Positions 50,822 to 62,075 of a DNA stretch of 64,000 bases are shown piece after piece. Origin of the DNA: Lactifluus volemus (Eukaryota > Basidiomycota > Agaricomycetes > Russulales > Russulaceae); the NCBI GenBank assembly GCA_022376515.1, contig WTXI01000011.1, forward strand, positions 310,001 to 374,000, written 5' to 3'. Position numbers and translations under genes: made by a program. Under the pieces are notes generated by a model, which had not been told where the DNA came from, searched no databases, and saw nothing but the letters and a program-made list of their open reading frames with translations. Position 1 is the stretch's first letter; each line of letters opens with the position of its first letter.

Positions 50822-52324
50822 TCACGAAAACGACCCATGTTGTCGGGAACTGCCAGTGGTGCCCCATCGCCGCTGCCGACGTGGGTCATGCGAGTTTGCT
50901 ATGAACGATTCCCCGCTCATGACGGCCGATGTGCTGATAGGAGTCTGCGGATGACACACATCGTCCTAAGACTAAAGAGATAGCGCCCCCCGGCATGAAA
51001 GCTCACCTCAAATACGTTAGCGTAGCTTGATCCGGGTGTTGCCGGCCGAGAAGGATCTCTCTGCGCTCCGCTGTACCTCCGATGACCTTGTTCTGTGACT
51101 GCACCGTACCCAAACCCGCAATTATGGGCGCTACTTCTCCCTGATGGGCTCTGCGTATCCTGACTATATGCCCCATATCGTGGACTTGGCGTTTGCACAG
51201 CACGCGATCCTCCAATGACTGTCATCTCTCTCTACGTATGTCGAAAGAACAAAGCAACTCACCTAGTCCCATGCGCGTCCCACTGGTGTCTACTCCCGCT
51301 GGCTCTCGGCATTCCACCACGCCAGGTGGCAAGGTGAAAGGCGGTGAAAGTTCGGTCGGAAGCGGATAACTCCAGTCCGAATCGTCTGCTGTACCTGGGG
51401 TCTCCACAATTCGTCTATTTCCGACCTCCGACGGAGGACGCGTTCGGCCCATCCAATCATCACCAGGTGAGGTTGTCCGTGATTCAGGAAGCGTGCTTGT
51501 GGAGCGGACCGGTGGTGATGACGGAGGAGGTGTATCACCGAGACGTAGCTGGAATTCGAACAAGCGTCCCTCTTCTTCGAGCGGCCCTGCTTCTTCCACC
51601 GTTTGGGCGCTCCCTTGGACAGCAAACGGGTTCAAGCGAAAAACGCTCATCATTTTTCTCATCGCCTTGGTGGCTTGTGTCGCTCGCAGCGGAACTTGTG
51701 TTTCTCTCGGCCCCTCATTCATTGGACCTGGCGTCGAGGGAGACGACTCGAAAACAAAGGCGGCAGTCACCGAGCTGTCCTCTTGCTCTTCCTTCACGGG
51801 CGGACTCTTGTGTGTCATTAGAGCGGCATGCTCCACGTCAAGGCCATCATCCATCGCATACAAAGGTCACCGCCACCGGGAGGAAATCTGAAAATGGTGG
51901 GGTCAAGGCCTCGCAAACCGGGTGAGTGCGATGGTAAATGGCCAAGCTCAAGCCGGGACAATGAAGGATCGCATCGTGGCTCGGGAAGGGGGTGCTGCTG
52001 TAGTGAATGTGCTCCTGAGGCTGCCTGTGATGTCGTGGGTTCGCTGGGCGGGACGGCTGACTGCAGGGTCGAATAGGACGAGTCAATTGTCCATGACGTC
52101 TGCGGCGCATCCCAAGACTCAAGGCCAGAAGTGGACTTGTTCCAGGAGTAAGGATTCGACATCGGCAAAACTTGCTTCTGAGCGACGCTCAATAAGTAGG
52201 GATGCTTGCTCTGAATGGGAAGTGGTCGATCAAGAAAGGGTGAGTAATGGGCGAGGGCCATGCTCTGGTAGCGCTTTTTAGAGTGAATTGATCCTGGTCT
52301 TTCTGCTAGAGGATGATAGGCCAA
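50822..52324 (-). CDS. Hypothetical protein, disordered
   Basis: From the ATG at 52324 (MAYHPLAERPGSIHSKKRYQ) the sequence is polar and disordered (YSPFLDRPLPIQSKHPYLLS, NPYSWNKSTSGLESWDAP). One missing T in the run near 51862-51864 joins GGGDL to LYAMDDGLDVEHAAL. It continues with AFVFESSPSTPGPMNE and the most structured segment, ATKAMRKMMSVFRLNPFAVQ. After an intron comes TVIGGSRAVQTPSPRYGAYS, and a last exon TPISTSAVMSGESFIANSHD ends at 50822-50824. All three joins are in frame when the missing base is allowed for, which supports one gene. No family recognised; the MRKMMSVFRLNPFA segment is a candidate short functional motif. Confidence 0.6.
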
Positions 52325-55300
52325 TCCGGAGGGACAAGGAGGTGAGTAAGGGAGAGGCGGGATGGGGGTTTTTGAATAAAGATAAAAAAAGAATCAATCT
52401 CGGAATGGGGGGCAAGGTCCGTGAGGATGTCAGACGGAGGGTGTGTATTAAAATATGTGTTTGACAATGCTATCAAGAGAGAAGGCGCCATTGGTGAGTT
52501 TGGCACGAGTCCGCGTGCACGAGGGATTAAGAATCTACACCAACGAGTCGGGCTCGTCGTAATGGATCTGTGATCTCATAATCCAATCCCATCCGCGGTG
52601 ACTTGGTGCCGCGTTTGTAGCACGCCTCTTAACAGCAGATGAACTTCTCGAAGAGATCCACACAAATGCATATGTCTCTCTCTCTGTCGGATGTCGTTGA
52701 CCGTTCTTACTATCGTCGTCCTTGATACACCTCTTCTTATTCAGATTTGGTAACCGGACAATGGCGAAGCCATCCCCATGGCAAGATCTTTCCGGCGGCA
52801 GAGCAGAAAATAAGTTTCCGAGTTGAATAAACCTAGCCTTGGCCGACCTTTTGGGTCGATTTTTACCCAACTCGGTGGCGCGATTATACATTGACACCCT
52901 GTATAATCTGACACCGATCACACCGTATCTTGGACGAAAATCTACTACTAGGCAAAACACACACACATTGAAATCTCCCGACTTAAAAAAAACAACTTGC
53001 CAAAGTGAGGAATCCCGAAACCCGCTCCAAGAGCGCCCTTTGGGTCGTAAAGTTGGCATTCCTTTCGCACCTTGGCAGGCAGTTCAAACGCCATTTTAAT
53101 CATTTCAGTTTCCAGGAACTTGCTTACGTTTACGTCTTTAAGGCGCTTTACTCCTCGGTTCACCACACACAACAACCGTGGAGATTGCAAGTCGAGTTAT
53201 GGACTTGAATATTCATTCGAGATCACGCTGCGAGAAAACTATATTGTCCATCGAGGCAGGCGTGTGTACAGCCTCGCAGTTGCCTCCCTGTATGACACCG
53301 GAAATCATTAATCCTTGCCATTTGCCTGCCCGGCGTCTCACGCCAGACAGTTACTTACCTCAAACTCGGAGTTGTCTTTGTCCCTATAAAAAGAGGATAG
53401 CAACGATGATCTGTTTTTTTTTTCTAGGAAGCGACCAGGGAGGAGGATGCAATCATCGAGCCCTGGTCGCTGGAGATCCTGCCCTGCCCTCGCATCTTCC
53501 ATGTATCATCGACGTTCTCCGAAATGACTCTGAGCCACTCATGTTCTATTTTTGTCCAAGTACGCCTCACCGCCGAGGCGGGAGCACTGCAAGTTGTGGG
53601 CTTCCCAGCTTCCTCGGCCGACGATATGAAGGAGGTCCCGAGCATCATTCTTTTAGCGAACACTTCTATGGCGCAATACCGTTCGAATACTGGCACGGTA
53701 ACTTCTCCTCGATGGCCAAGACGACGGTAACTCCGGGACGACGCAAAGCAGGCTCACCCCACCCTTCTCTCTCACACAGCTTTAACGGGACGCGTGCCGC
53801 CGGATCTACGTAGCCAAACCTCTCAAATTGCCAGGTCCCCTCGTGATTTCCCGTTGGACAGCACCGCACACACCACTCTGACACTCGTGGTATCCCCCCT
53901 CTTCTCTCCTGACAAACTGTGTGACAGCTTCGGGCAGTCCACCTCACATTCTTTCGCCGCCGACGTTTCACCCAGCCATTATTGACAGCATGTAACTGTC
54001 ATGTGGTCTGGTCACCTCGGAACTCGACCGCACTGTCCCATGAACACATTCGATCCCCAAAAACACGCTGCAGCAGTGCGCCGTCAAATAAAAATAAAAA
54101 TATGATCTACCCGTCCCAAATGTGAAGGTCCACACGGCTCGTAGTATCCTCTGGGCTGATTGATACGTACACACTACCCCCGATTGCGAGTGCTTGAGCG
54201 TTGTGCCGTGGCGTACTAGTGGCCCCTTGCGCACACGTATCCCACTTATCCATCCGTTCATCTCTTCATCCGGCCTGCTCATCGCCGATTGATCAAAGAG
54301 AAAGTAGTCGTTCCTGAGGGCGCTCAAGCTGAAATGAACCTGCGTTCCTCTCTCTTCCACAAGGGCCCATAACGGCGGGTGCCGTTGACGGGAACCATCA
54401 GTTTCCTGTGCTTCTTTGCCCTGCCTGCCCATCCGCTGTCGTGGGGCGGAAGGACAAAGCAGGGAAAGGATGCCGCATCGACTTTTCTCCGTGCTGGAAG
54501 GCTGTCTGTTGACGTCTGCGCGAGGCCCTTATTAGTTTTCTCTCTCTGCCAAAGTGCGGTCCCAGAGCGCCTGTGTGTGTGTGGGGGGACCCCTTGCATT
54601 CTTGGGGCGAAATACCGCTTCCATGTACGTGTTCAGGGGTGAGGGGACTAGACCCTCGCTCCACAGGTCTGTTCAGTTTAGGTGCCGAGTCACCGTAAAG
54701 AATATAGTAATGGCCAAGAGCGGACCTTCTTTCTTTCAACTGAGATAAGCATCGGCTTGTAACGGGCCTTCTCTCAACTTCGGTACAACGAGCATCCTCC
54801 AGGCGACCGATATATCGTTTTGACCGCGGTGAGGTAGCTGCATGCCAGCCTCGCCGTCCACACCCCTGTAAAATCAGAGGGCCACGCTGCAGATCGAGGG
54901 GCAAATCGCGCGGGTTCTTGCCAAGGATAGTGTTCAACAACGGCTGTGCGGGCGCGATCGTTTGCCGGGCGGCCCAGATAGAACTTAACAGTTTGCAAAA
55001 CAGCTGGCGTCTATGAAGCGGTATATGCAAATAGCACCTTGAGGACAAGCTTTCGTCACAACACATACAATTCTGCCATCATCACCACCCCCATTGTTCC
55101 CTTCGTCATGGCGGTCCAGCCCTGACGACTGGAACCGAGCCCCTCACCCCCCTTCCAACCGAATAATTATTTTATCGGTCCTTCTTTCGCTTTACAATGT
55201 ATGATGCAACTGCATGGAAATTAGTGAGCATTTTTTGATACGCAGACACATCAGAAAAAAGGGTTTGGGGTTGGGATTTGGTGGTGGTTGGGAAGGGACC

Positions 55301-57094
55301 CGACAAATGCCCGCTCAGAACACGGTGTTTTCTTTTGTTTTCGGTTTTTTTTTGGTTTCTTCTGCGAAATGGCTACGGATCGCGGCTTGTTCGGGCTGAA
55401 ATACGAGATCGGTCTTGTGTGATAACCGGCCGGGGGTGGGAAGGCTGTCACCTTAAGGAGGGCCTCCACGCGATCCGCCCAAATGAGCCGCGTTTTACAA
55501 TGGCAGACGACAGCGGCAGCGGTACTGATTTCCCCTAACGCCGAGTTCCAATACAACACTTTTTCGTTTTCTTTCCTCCTCCTTCTCGCGAGGACGTTGG
55601 TTGGAGAGAGGAAATTTCATTTGTGCTTTTTGATCCCCCTGGGACGGAGATTGCACTTCTACCCTTTTTCTTCTTGCAATCCCTTTCAAAAAAAAGGAAA
55701 AGAAACTTGTGATCAATTGGGTCCCCCCGTCTTCGAGTCGCTTCTCGCAATTTCCATCGATGCCCCCCTAAAAATTACCGACAGCCATCCAAGGCTGGGC
55801 AACTCGCAACCTATTATATGCGGGTCAATTCAGTTTCCCTTACCTCGAAGTAATTATATTCTTGTACTCACCCTACGAGATTACCGGCAGAATCCTTGGT
55901 AACTATATACCACGACGTCCGCTCACGGGGACGCCCGATTTTGGTCAACAAGAAAAATTTGGGTCTGTCACAAAGCGGCACGGAACATGGCCCGGGCTTT
56001 GTGGGTAGTAGGCGGAGTGCATTTACATCAGGTGGGTACTTCGTGGTGCCTTACAAGTTTAAAAAAAATGCGCACATTAATAGATTCCGGGAGTCAGAGG
56101 TGAGGGGGGGGACAACCCAAAAAACAATTATGTCGGTGATCTCCACCACTTCACAAGTGCTCATCAGTCCACCACACACCCTCCACCTGCACAACCCTAG
56201 ATGTTCTCTGCTTATCCCGTACACGGGAAGGGAGCCCTTCCATACTTCATCCGGCTTCACCGCCTATCTTGGTCGGCTCTTTTGTCAACCTACGTTGCTC
56301 CTCCCCCCCGGCGGAGGAAGGTGGGACATGGGGTTGGAAGGTTTGTTTTACCCCAATCGCGATGTATACACATGCAGTGTGGCGGCGCATGACAAGTATG
56401 CTGACCGAGTCGAGCAACGGCACGTGGAACCTGCCAAAACGCAGCAATTCTGGGTATGATTTTGCGATGATAGCAGGTGACTCAATCACCCGGTTTGAAG
56501 ATGAGCCTGAGTCTGTCAATGAAAAAAGGGGAAAGGGGAGGGCCATAGGAGACCTACAGTGAGTAGCCCTTTTCCCCCATTCATAGCTCTTACACGGTCC
56601 TATGCAGCACAGAATCCCCTGCTGAAGTTGTCCGATGATTAGTTCGTCAAAGCACGGGTGGGGAAGGCAAGGTGGATGCTAGGAGGCACGGAAAAGCGGT
56701 ACCAGTTAGCTCGATGACTAGATCACGATGAAAAGAAAGGGGAGGCAGCGGAAAGGGATTGTTGATCAGAGACCGTTCGTTGTCTCGGATCGCACACAAG
56801 GGCTGAGCCTGATAATGAAAACACAGAAAACCAGTTTGAAGGCAAGTTGTATGCGTGTGGGAAAAGGTACCGGAAGATGAAAGCCGCGTGGGAGCGAGCA
56901 CGAGGCCTGCCCTTACCAGTCCACTCACTTTGTCGCTTGTCTTGACCGTTCGCTCGCTCGACTTGACCAACTCCACCTTTCTGCCATAGTTAAGCCCTCC
57001 TCCACATTTTCTCTTCTTTCTCTTCTTCGTCTTCATCTGTATTTCTTTGTTTCTCCTCTGATCGGCTCCAGTCTTATTATCTTCTCCCCCCTTC
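52325..57094. other. Gene-poor 4.7-kb stretch
   Basis: Open frames up to about 220 residues occur on both strands (for example 54398-55066 minus, 55896-56459 plus) but overlap each other and are Arg/Ser/His-rich shadows with no family motif. A compact minus-strand segment at about 53000-53150 (ETEMIKMAFELPAKVRKECQ) is the most protein-like piece but cannot be assigned. Pyrimidine-rich tracts at 57000-57090 are probably the phosphodiesterase promoter and transcription start. Confidence 0.5.
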
Positions 57095-59298
57095 ATGGAT
57101 ATGCTTCAACCTCCTCCGCTGTCCCAACCTAGGCGACGGAGCGTTGACGTTGGCGGTCTATCCCTTGCGCTAGGCTCTCAGGGCTTGGGCCAGGGCTGGG
57201 TTGGGTGGGACGAATCAGAGATCGACACTGAGCAGCGGCAAATTCTGTACGTCCCTCCGTTCACCGTTCACAAATGACACCCTTAACCACCCCTACACAC
57301 ACTACAGCTACGCCGAACTTTTAAGCGATATGTACAATCACACACACACCGTCATTAATGCTCATGAACAATCGTACGTTCCGATTATATCCTTGTACTC
57401 AATTCTTCTCATTGCATATAACCAGTGGTCCAATACATGTCTCATTAGAGCGTCGTGCAGAGCTCATCCGGTCTCTTGATAAATGGAACTTTGAGCCCCA
57501 CAAGCTTCCGGAACATGAGGTTCTTTACTGCTCCCTCGTCATTTTCGAGGCCCTCTTCCGCCTCGAGGGCTTGTTCGACATGGTCCCCGTTTCTATTGGT
57601 GCGCGCGCATGCCTGCTACCTTATGTCTTCCCGATTGATCCTTCTCTCATCCGCAGATCAAGTGAAGGATCTGCTCTTCAACATGCGAAATGTCTATCGT
57701 CACCAGAATTCGTATCACAACTTTGAGCACGCCCTTGATGTTCTTCAAGCCATTCATATGTTCCTTCATTCTGCCGGCAGAGTTCCTCCTGCCTCGATCC
57801 TTCTCGACTCCGATATTCGGACCTGGAAACCCAAACCCTCCGGGGCGAACCTCCTTTGGTACATTGTCTAACGCCGGCAGATTTGTTTTGCTTGTACGTT
57901 GCTTCTATTGGACATGATGTCGGCCATCCCGGTGTCACCAATAATTTTATGGTCAGTTTCCTCCTCTTTCTTCCGTCGCCTAATCTCTCATATTCTCAAT
58001 CAACGAAGAAAAATGCCCAGGCTCCTTTATCCTCGCTTTATGACCATAATTCTCCCCTGGAGCAGCTTCACTATACCCTCCTTTTGCACATCCTTCGGCG
58101 TCAGGGATTTAGCTTCCTACTCGACAATCCCCATTCAACTCCCCATTTTCGAAAATTGCTCGCGGAGACAGTTTTAGCAACGGATATGCGCGTACACTCC
58201 CACTTTATGGAGCGCTTTCGACGAATGGTGCACGGCGCTGAGGTAGACCTTTGGACAAGGAGGGTTCTCGTTTGTCAGGCACTCATTAAAGCCGCGGACA
58301 TTAGTAACCCGGTAATTGAACTTCTTCCTCGGCCATATCCCCTTCTGAACAGTCATTCAGTGTCGCCCTATCAATGTCTCCCAACACTGGGCATCCGTCC
58401 TCCAGGAAGAATGGACATCACAGGCCACTCTTGAGCGACACCTTCACCTGGTCCCATCAGTGAAGGAAGAGGTTGATCCTCTGTCCGAAGCCAAATCCCA
58501 AGTTTGGTTTATTGAAACCTTTGCGAGACCTCTGTTCGAGCTCACGGCCTCGGGTATCCCGGGTCAGCCTCCAAATGTTGTTTCATCCCTTCCCATCATT
58601 TCTGATTTTGTTTTGTAATCACAGAGACAGCGGAATACGCAAATCACTGTTCTGAGAACCTAGCTGTATGGAAAGCGAGAGTCTTGTCACTCGCCTCTCT
58701 TGAGGATAGCCCAGATCCTACACTCGATACTGTCAGCCGCTCGCCTCTCGAGCGTGAACGTTGTTTCTCTCCTCCACAAGCTCCCGAAGATTTTGTTTCC
58801 GCTTTTCCCATGGCTCTGCCTACCTCCTTCCGGTTAGGCGTCGACCAGAGTGACAGATCGTCTGTTCACGATTGGGCGTCTATCTCTGTCTCCTCCGCCC
58901 CGGTTCTCACCGATACCGACTCATCTCGGGCGTCTTCCCCTACTCATGTTGCCGAAACGCCGAGTAGCGCTGGTCCTCCGCCACTATCCATCACCAGTAT
59001 CAGCGCGACCAGTAGCGCCGGCACACCGTCCCCAAGCGTCGCCTCCACGTCACATTCCGCGGGACTATCAGACCCACCTTCTGCGTCGCGGGCTGGTCTG
59101 CTCCCACCATCACTCGGGCTTGTGGTGAGCGTGGGCGCGGACAGCAGTGGGAGTAGCGTCTCCGCTATTCGCGCCGCGTATAAAGTGAGCGTGCGCAAGA
59201 AGCCGAGTTTCCATCGTTATTCGTGGAGCCCTGGCCTGCGTGATATGCCCACGCAGCGAGAATTGGCTATCATTGCCGGCCAAGGTATTGATAGCTAG
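57095..59298 (+). CDS. PDE2: cAMP phosphodiesterase, PDE2-type (class I)
   Basis: Hydrolyses 3',5'-cyclic AMP and so damps the PKA pathway. The ATG at 57095 (MDMLQPPPLSQPRRRSVDVG) follows a CT-rich leader typical of fungal promoters. After two short introns: YAELLSDMYNHTHTVINAHE, LERRAELIRSLDKWNFEPHK, then the catalytic domain. This has YRHQNSYHNFEHALDVLQ (HNxxH metal ligands), LTPADLFCLYVASIGHDVGH followed by PGVTNNF (the HDxxHxGxxN signature), LHILRRQGFSFLL, ATDMRVHSHFMERFRRMV, ALIKAADISNP and WFIETFARPLFELTASGIP. A 200-residue Ser/Pro/Ala-rich tail ends ELAIIAGQGIDS. A G is missing in the run at 57842-57845, just before PPLVHCLTPAD; it is probably a consensus error, because both sides are highly conserved. 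Confidence 0.9.
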
Positions 59299-59700
59299 CC
59301 CTATCCATCACATCATCTTTAGGAACTTGAATCAGGCTGACCAAAAAAAAAGACAAATTGTGTGTATTCCTGTATTCATCCCATTGCGATCACAAGTGCA
59401 CGACAGTCTGACGATTTTGACGAACGAGAAACATCACATACCTACATTTGCCATTTGCATTCACAGTACAACATCTACGCTGTCCTCTTTCACCTTGTTG
59501 TGTTTTTTTTTCCACTGTCAGCTACATCAACGCTTTTACTGGTCAACAATCAGATAATGATCGGTCATGTGGAGGATTCCAAAGATACCTCGCACGATTT
59601 CTGTAGCTAGTGACGTCGTATATGTTTTACGAATATCATCTGTTTGACTGAAGCAACGAGCAACCCTTCCCCTCTCTTATTAAACATCAAAAACAGAGAT
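59299..59700. other. Convergent 3' region, nothing supported
   Basis: About 400 bp, AT-rich, between the phosphodiesterase stop and the carboxypeptidase relic. Confidence 0.5.
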
Positions 59701-62075
59701 TCACATCATAGAGTTCAATACGAAGCACGACGCGGTACAGAGAACGCCGATCCAGAGGCGCCCTGACCGCCGCGCCAGACTCTCGGCAGAGTCTGTCGGA
59801 TTCCTCAAAGTATCGGCAAGAAAACTCTGCCAGGTAGCGACGGTCGCCGAAGGTGCGATGAGCGTGGACTGCGTCTATTTTCGCGCCGAGAAAGATCTCG
59901 CTGACGACGCGCGGAGCGTCGTTGGCAGCGTGCGAGTCCTCGCCTTCGAGTACTGCGAGCTTGTTGTTCGAGTCGATCGTGATCGAGCCGGTGGCGTTCG
60001 AATTCAATACAAACTCCCGAAAGAACGTGTAAGCCTTTAAAAAAATAAAAAATAAATTTTTACTTGACGGATGCGATGTTTGTGATGAGAGGTACGGCGG
60101 TAGGGTTAGTGAGCGGCGTGAATTAACCGACGTTGTCGAACAAGGCGTAAAGAATTCCGCGCTCTCGATGCATGATTCCGGCGACGTTCCCATCGTCATC
60201 TGTCCAAGGTGTTGAAGGCTTGCGTGTGAAACCCCGCGTGCCGCCAAAAGTTGTGTTCTTTCAAAAAATTAAATAAGGAATGAAGCTTGCATCCGATTAA
60301 CGAGGGCAGGCCAAACCTGAATGAGGACTGAACAAGTTCTGTCAGTCACACAGGATGATAGATTGCAATCGAAAAAGACACTCGCTTTCTAGACTGCGAT
60401 GGCGTTGTTGCTGCTGGAGTATAGAATGATTTCGACGTTATTAGACCCTGCGATGCTGACGAGGTCATCAAGGAATGTTGCGGGCCTGTCGCATCACTTT
60501 CAATAATGAATGTGGACAGATAGAAGGACACGATAACGCACGGACGACCTGGTGCACGATCAAGCAAGTCAGTCAGATCTCGCCTAATTTATTTGGAACT
60601 CACTAGGATCGCCGAAAAAGTTGGTGGCCGATGCAAGTTGTGGATAAAGGAGATAGAGATGGCCTCACTCGAGCCGAACGGGTACTGGTCGCAGCCCGGA
60701 CCGAAAGATAATCTGCCAATCGGTCGTGAGATTTGGACAATGACGTACAATTAAAATAGACGCCACCGTCAATCGACGGTTGTGGGGCGATAACGTCGAA
60801 CAACTTAGAAATTGAGGGAGCGAAAAAGAGATGATTATGTACGTCAAAGGTACCGAATGGAAAGTGAAACGGACAGCAAGGTGGCAGCATAATTGGTCAA
60901 AAAGGGAGCGACCATAATATGAATCTAATACGTCACGTCTCTGCAAGAGACCACTCGATCCGATAATGGGACTTAACGGATAGGTTAGATTGACGTCATA
61001 GCCACAAACATGCGCCCTGAGATCATGATCAAAGATCGATTAAAATGCGGTATTGTACTTACTTGGATTGGAATGCCTTGTATATATTTTGATCGAACTG
61101 TATCAATTCAATTATACTCATCTGCGTAAATTAGATTTTATATCATCTGATTTCATTCAAACTCACAACGGCTAAATTCGTAGATACGGAGATATCCTGC
61201 AATAGACCATTTCCGATCGCGATCTTTTTGGAGCACCACGGGATGTCAAGAGTGCCTTGGATATGTATGACTAGTAAAGGCAACGTTAAAGACATCTCCA
61301 TTCTGATAAAAGGGGCAGATCATACGATGTAAACACCGGCATAGTCTTCTCCAGGGAATACTTTGACCAAGTTGGTGAGGTACCCGATCTGGAGCGCCCA
61401 TGTTAGTAACGTGGCACAAAAGTTGCATGTGGAAAGCTAATGTACAAAGTCAGCTACTACGTCATCCTAGTCATTGACTATAAACTTTCGTTCAACGTCG
61501 GATCAAAGACATAAATGAAGAGCAACGCACCATATCCAGTCGAGTCAGCAGTTGAAAACCCAGCGCCAACTTTGTGAAGGTGTCGATGAGGTTAATCAGA
61601 CTCTTGGGGTTTTGAGAAATGCTGAAATCGGGATGTAATAGCATTGGTCCATTCTGTACATACTAGTTGTCGCTACTGGTGATCCAATAGCAGAAATCCT
61701 TACTGCGATCATAGACGCAAATACGCTCGACGACCCTGGCCTTGGTTTGTGATCTGGTGTGTGCAAATCAGTACGAAATAGAAGTTAGTACCCTCCACCA
61801 CCACCGAGCCAGATCAGCCAAGGAGATGATTGGATATCATCAACAGGCGCCGTAAGAGATCCTACGTTGTTCTCAAATCCCCAGAAGAATAAAGTATTAT
61901 TTCGGTGTCCAGACCTTCCCACAGGGATATTCCCAGCGTAGTTATTGCCGAGGGGGAAAGTAATGCTGGAAGGCCTTGCGTGACGAGATGAACTGTGAAC
62001 CTCGGATCAGACATCACCCCCGATGTTACCGTAGAATTCTGTGGGTAGCTGCCCCGAGGTTGCAGCTAGTATGGA
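59701..62075 (-). pseudogene. S10 serine carboxypeptidase relic, catalytic triad lost
   Basis: Fragments in order on the minus strand follow a secreted S10 carboxypeptidase: QLPTEFYGNIGGDV; MSDPRFTVHLVTQG; SITFPLGNNYAGNIPVGRSG; NTLFFWGFEN; SPWLIWLGG; then across an intron GPGSSSVFASMIA; NGPMLLHPDFSISQNPKS; VGAGFSTADSTGYG; LTNLVKVFPGEDYAGVYI; KKIAIGNGLLQDISVSTNLA; ATFLDDLVSIAGSNNVEIIL; NTTFGGTRGFTRKPSTPW; FFREFVLNSNATGSITID; APSATVATWQSFLA; and a hydrophobic tail ending at 59701-59703. The serine motif GESYAG reads GEDYAG (codon 61344-61346) next to a deletion. The Asp motif reads SSNNA (60404-60409), and the His of GHxxP is a TAA stop (60123-60125). Several frame changes are also present. The N-terminus and signal peptide are not resolved. 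Confidence 0.75.

Noticed and set aside
54398..55066. 222-residue minus-strand open frame
   Set aside because: Arg/Ser/His-rich composition, no motif, overlapped by equally long frames on the other strand; likely a chance frame.
55896..56459. 187-residue plus-strand open frame
   Set aside because: No family features, no promoter or intron support, mixed low-complexity composition.
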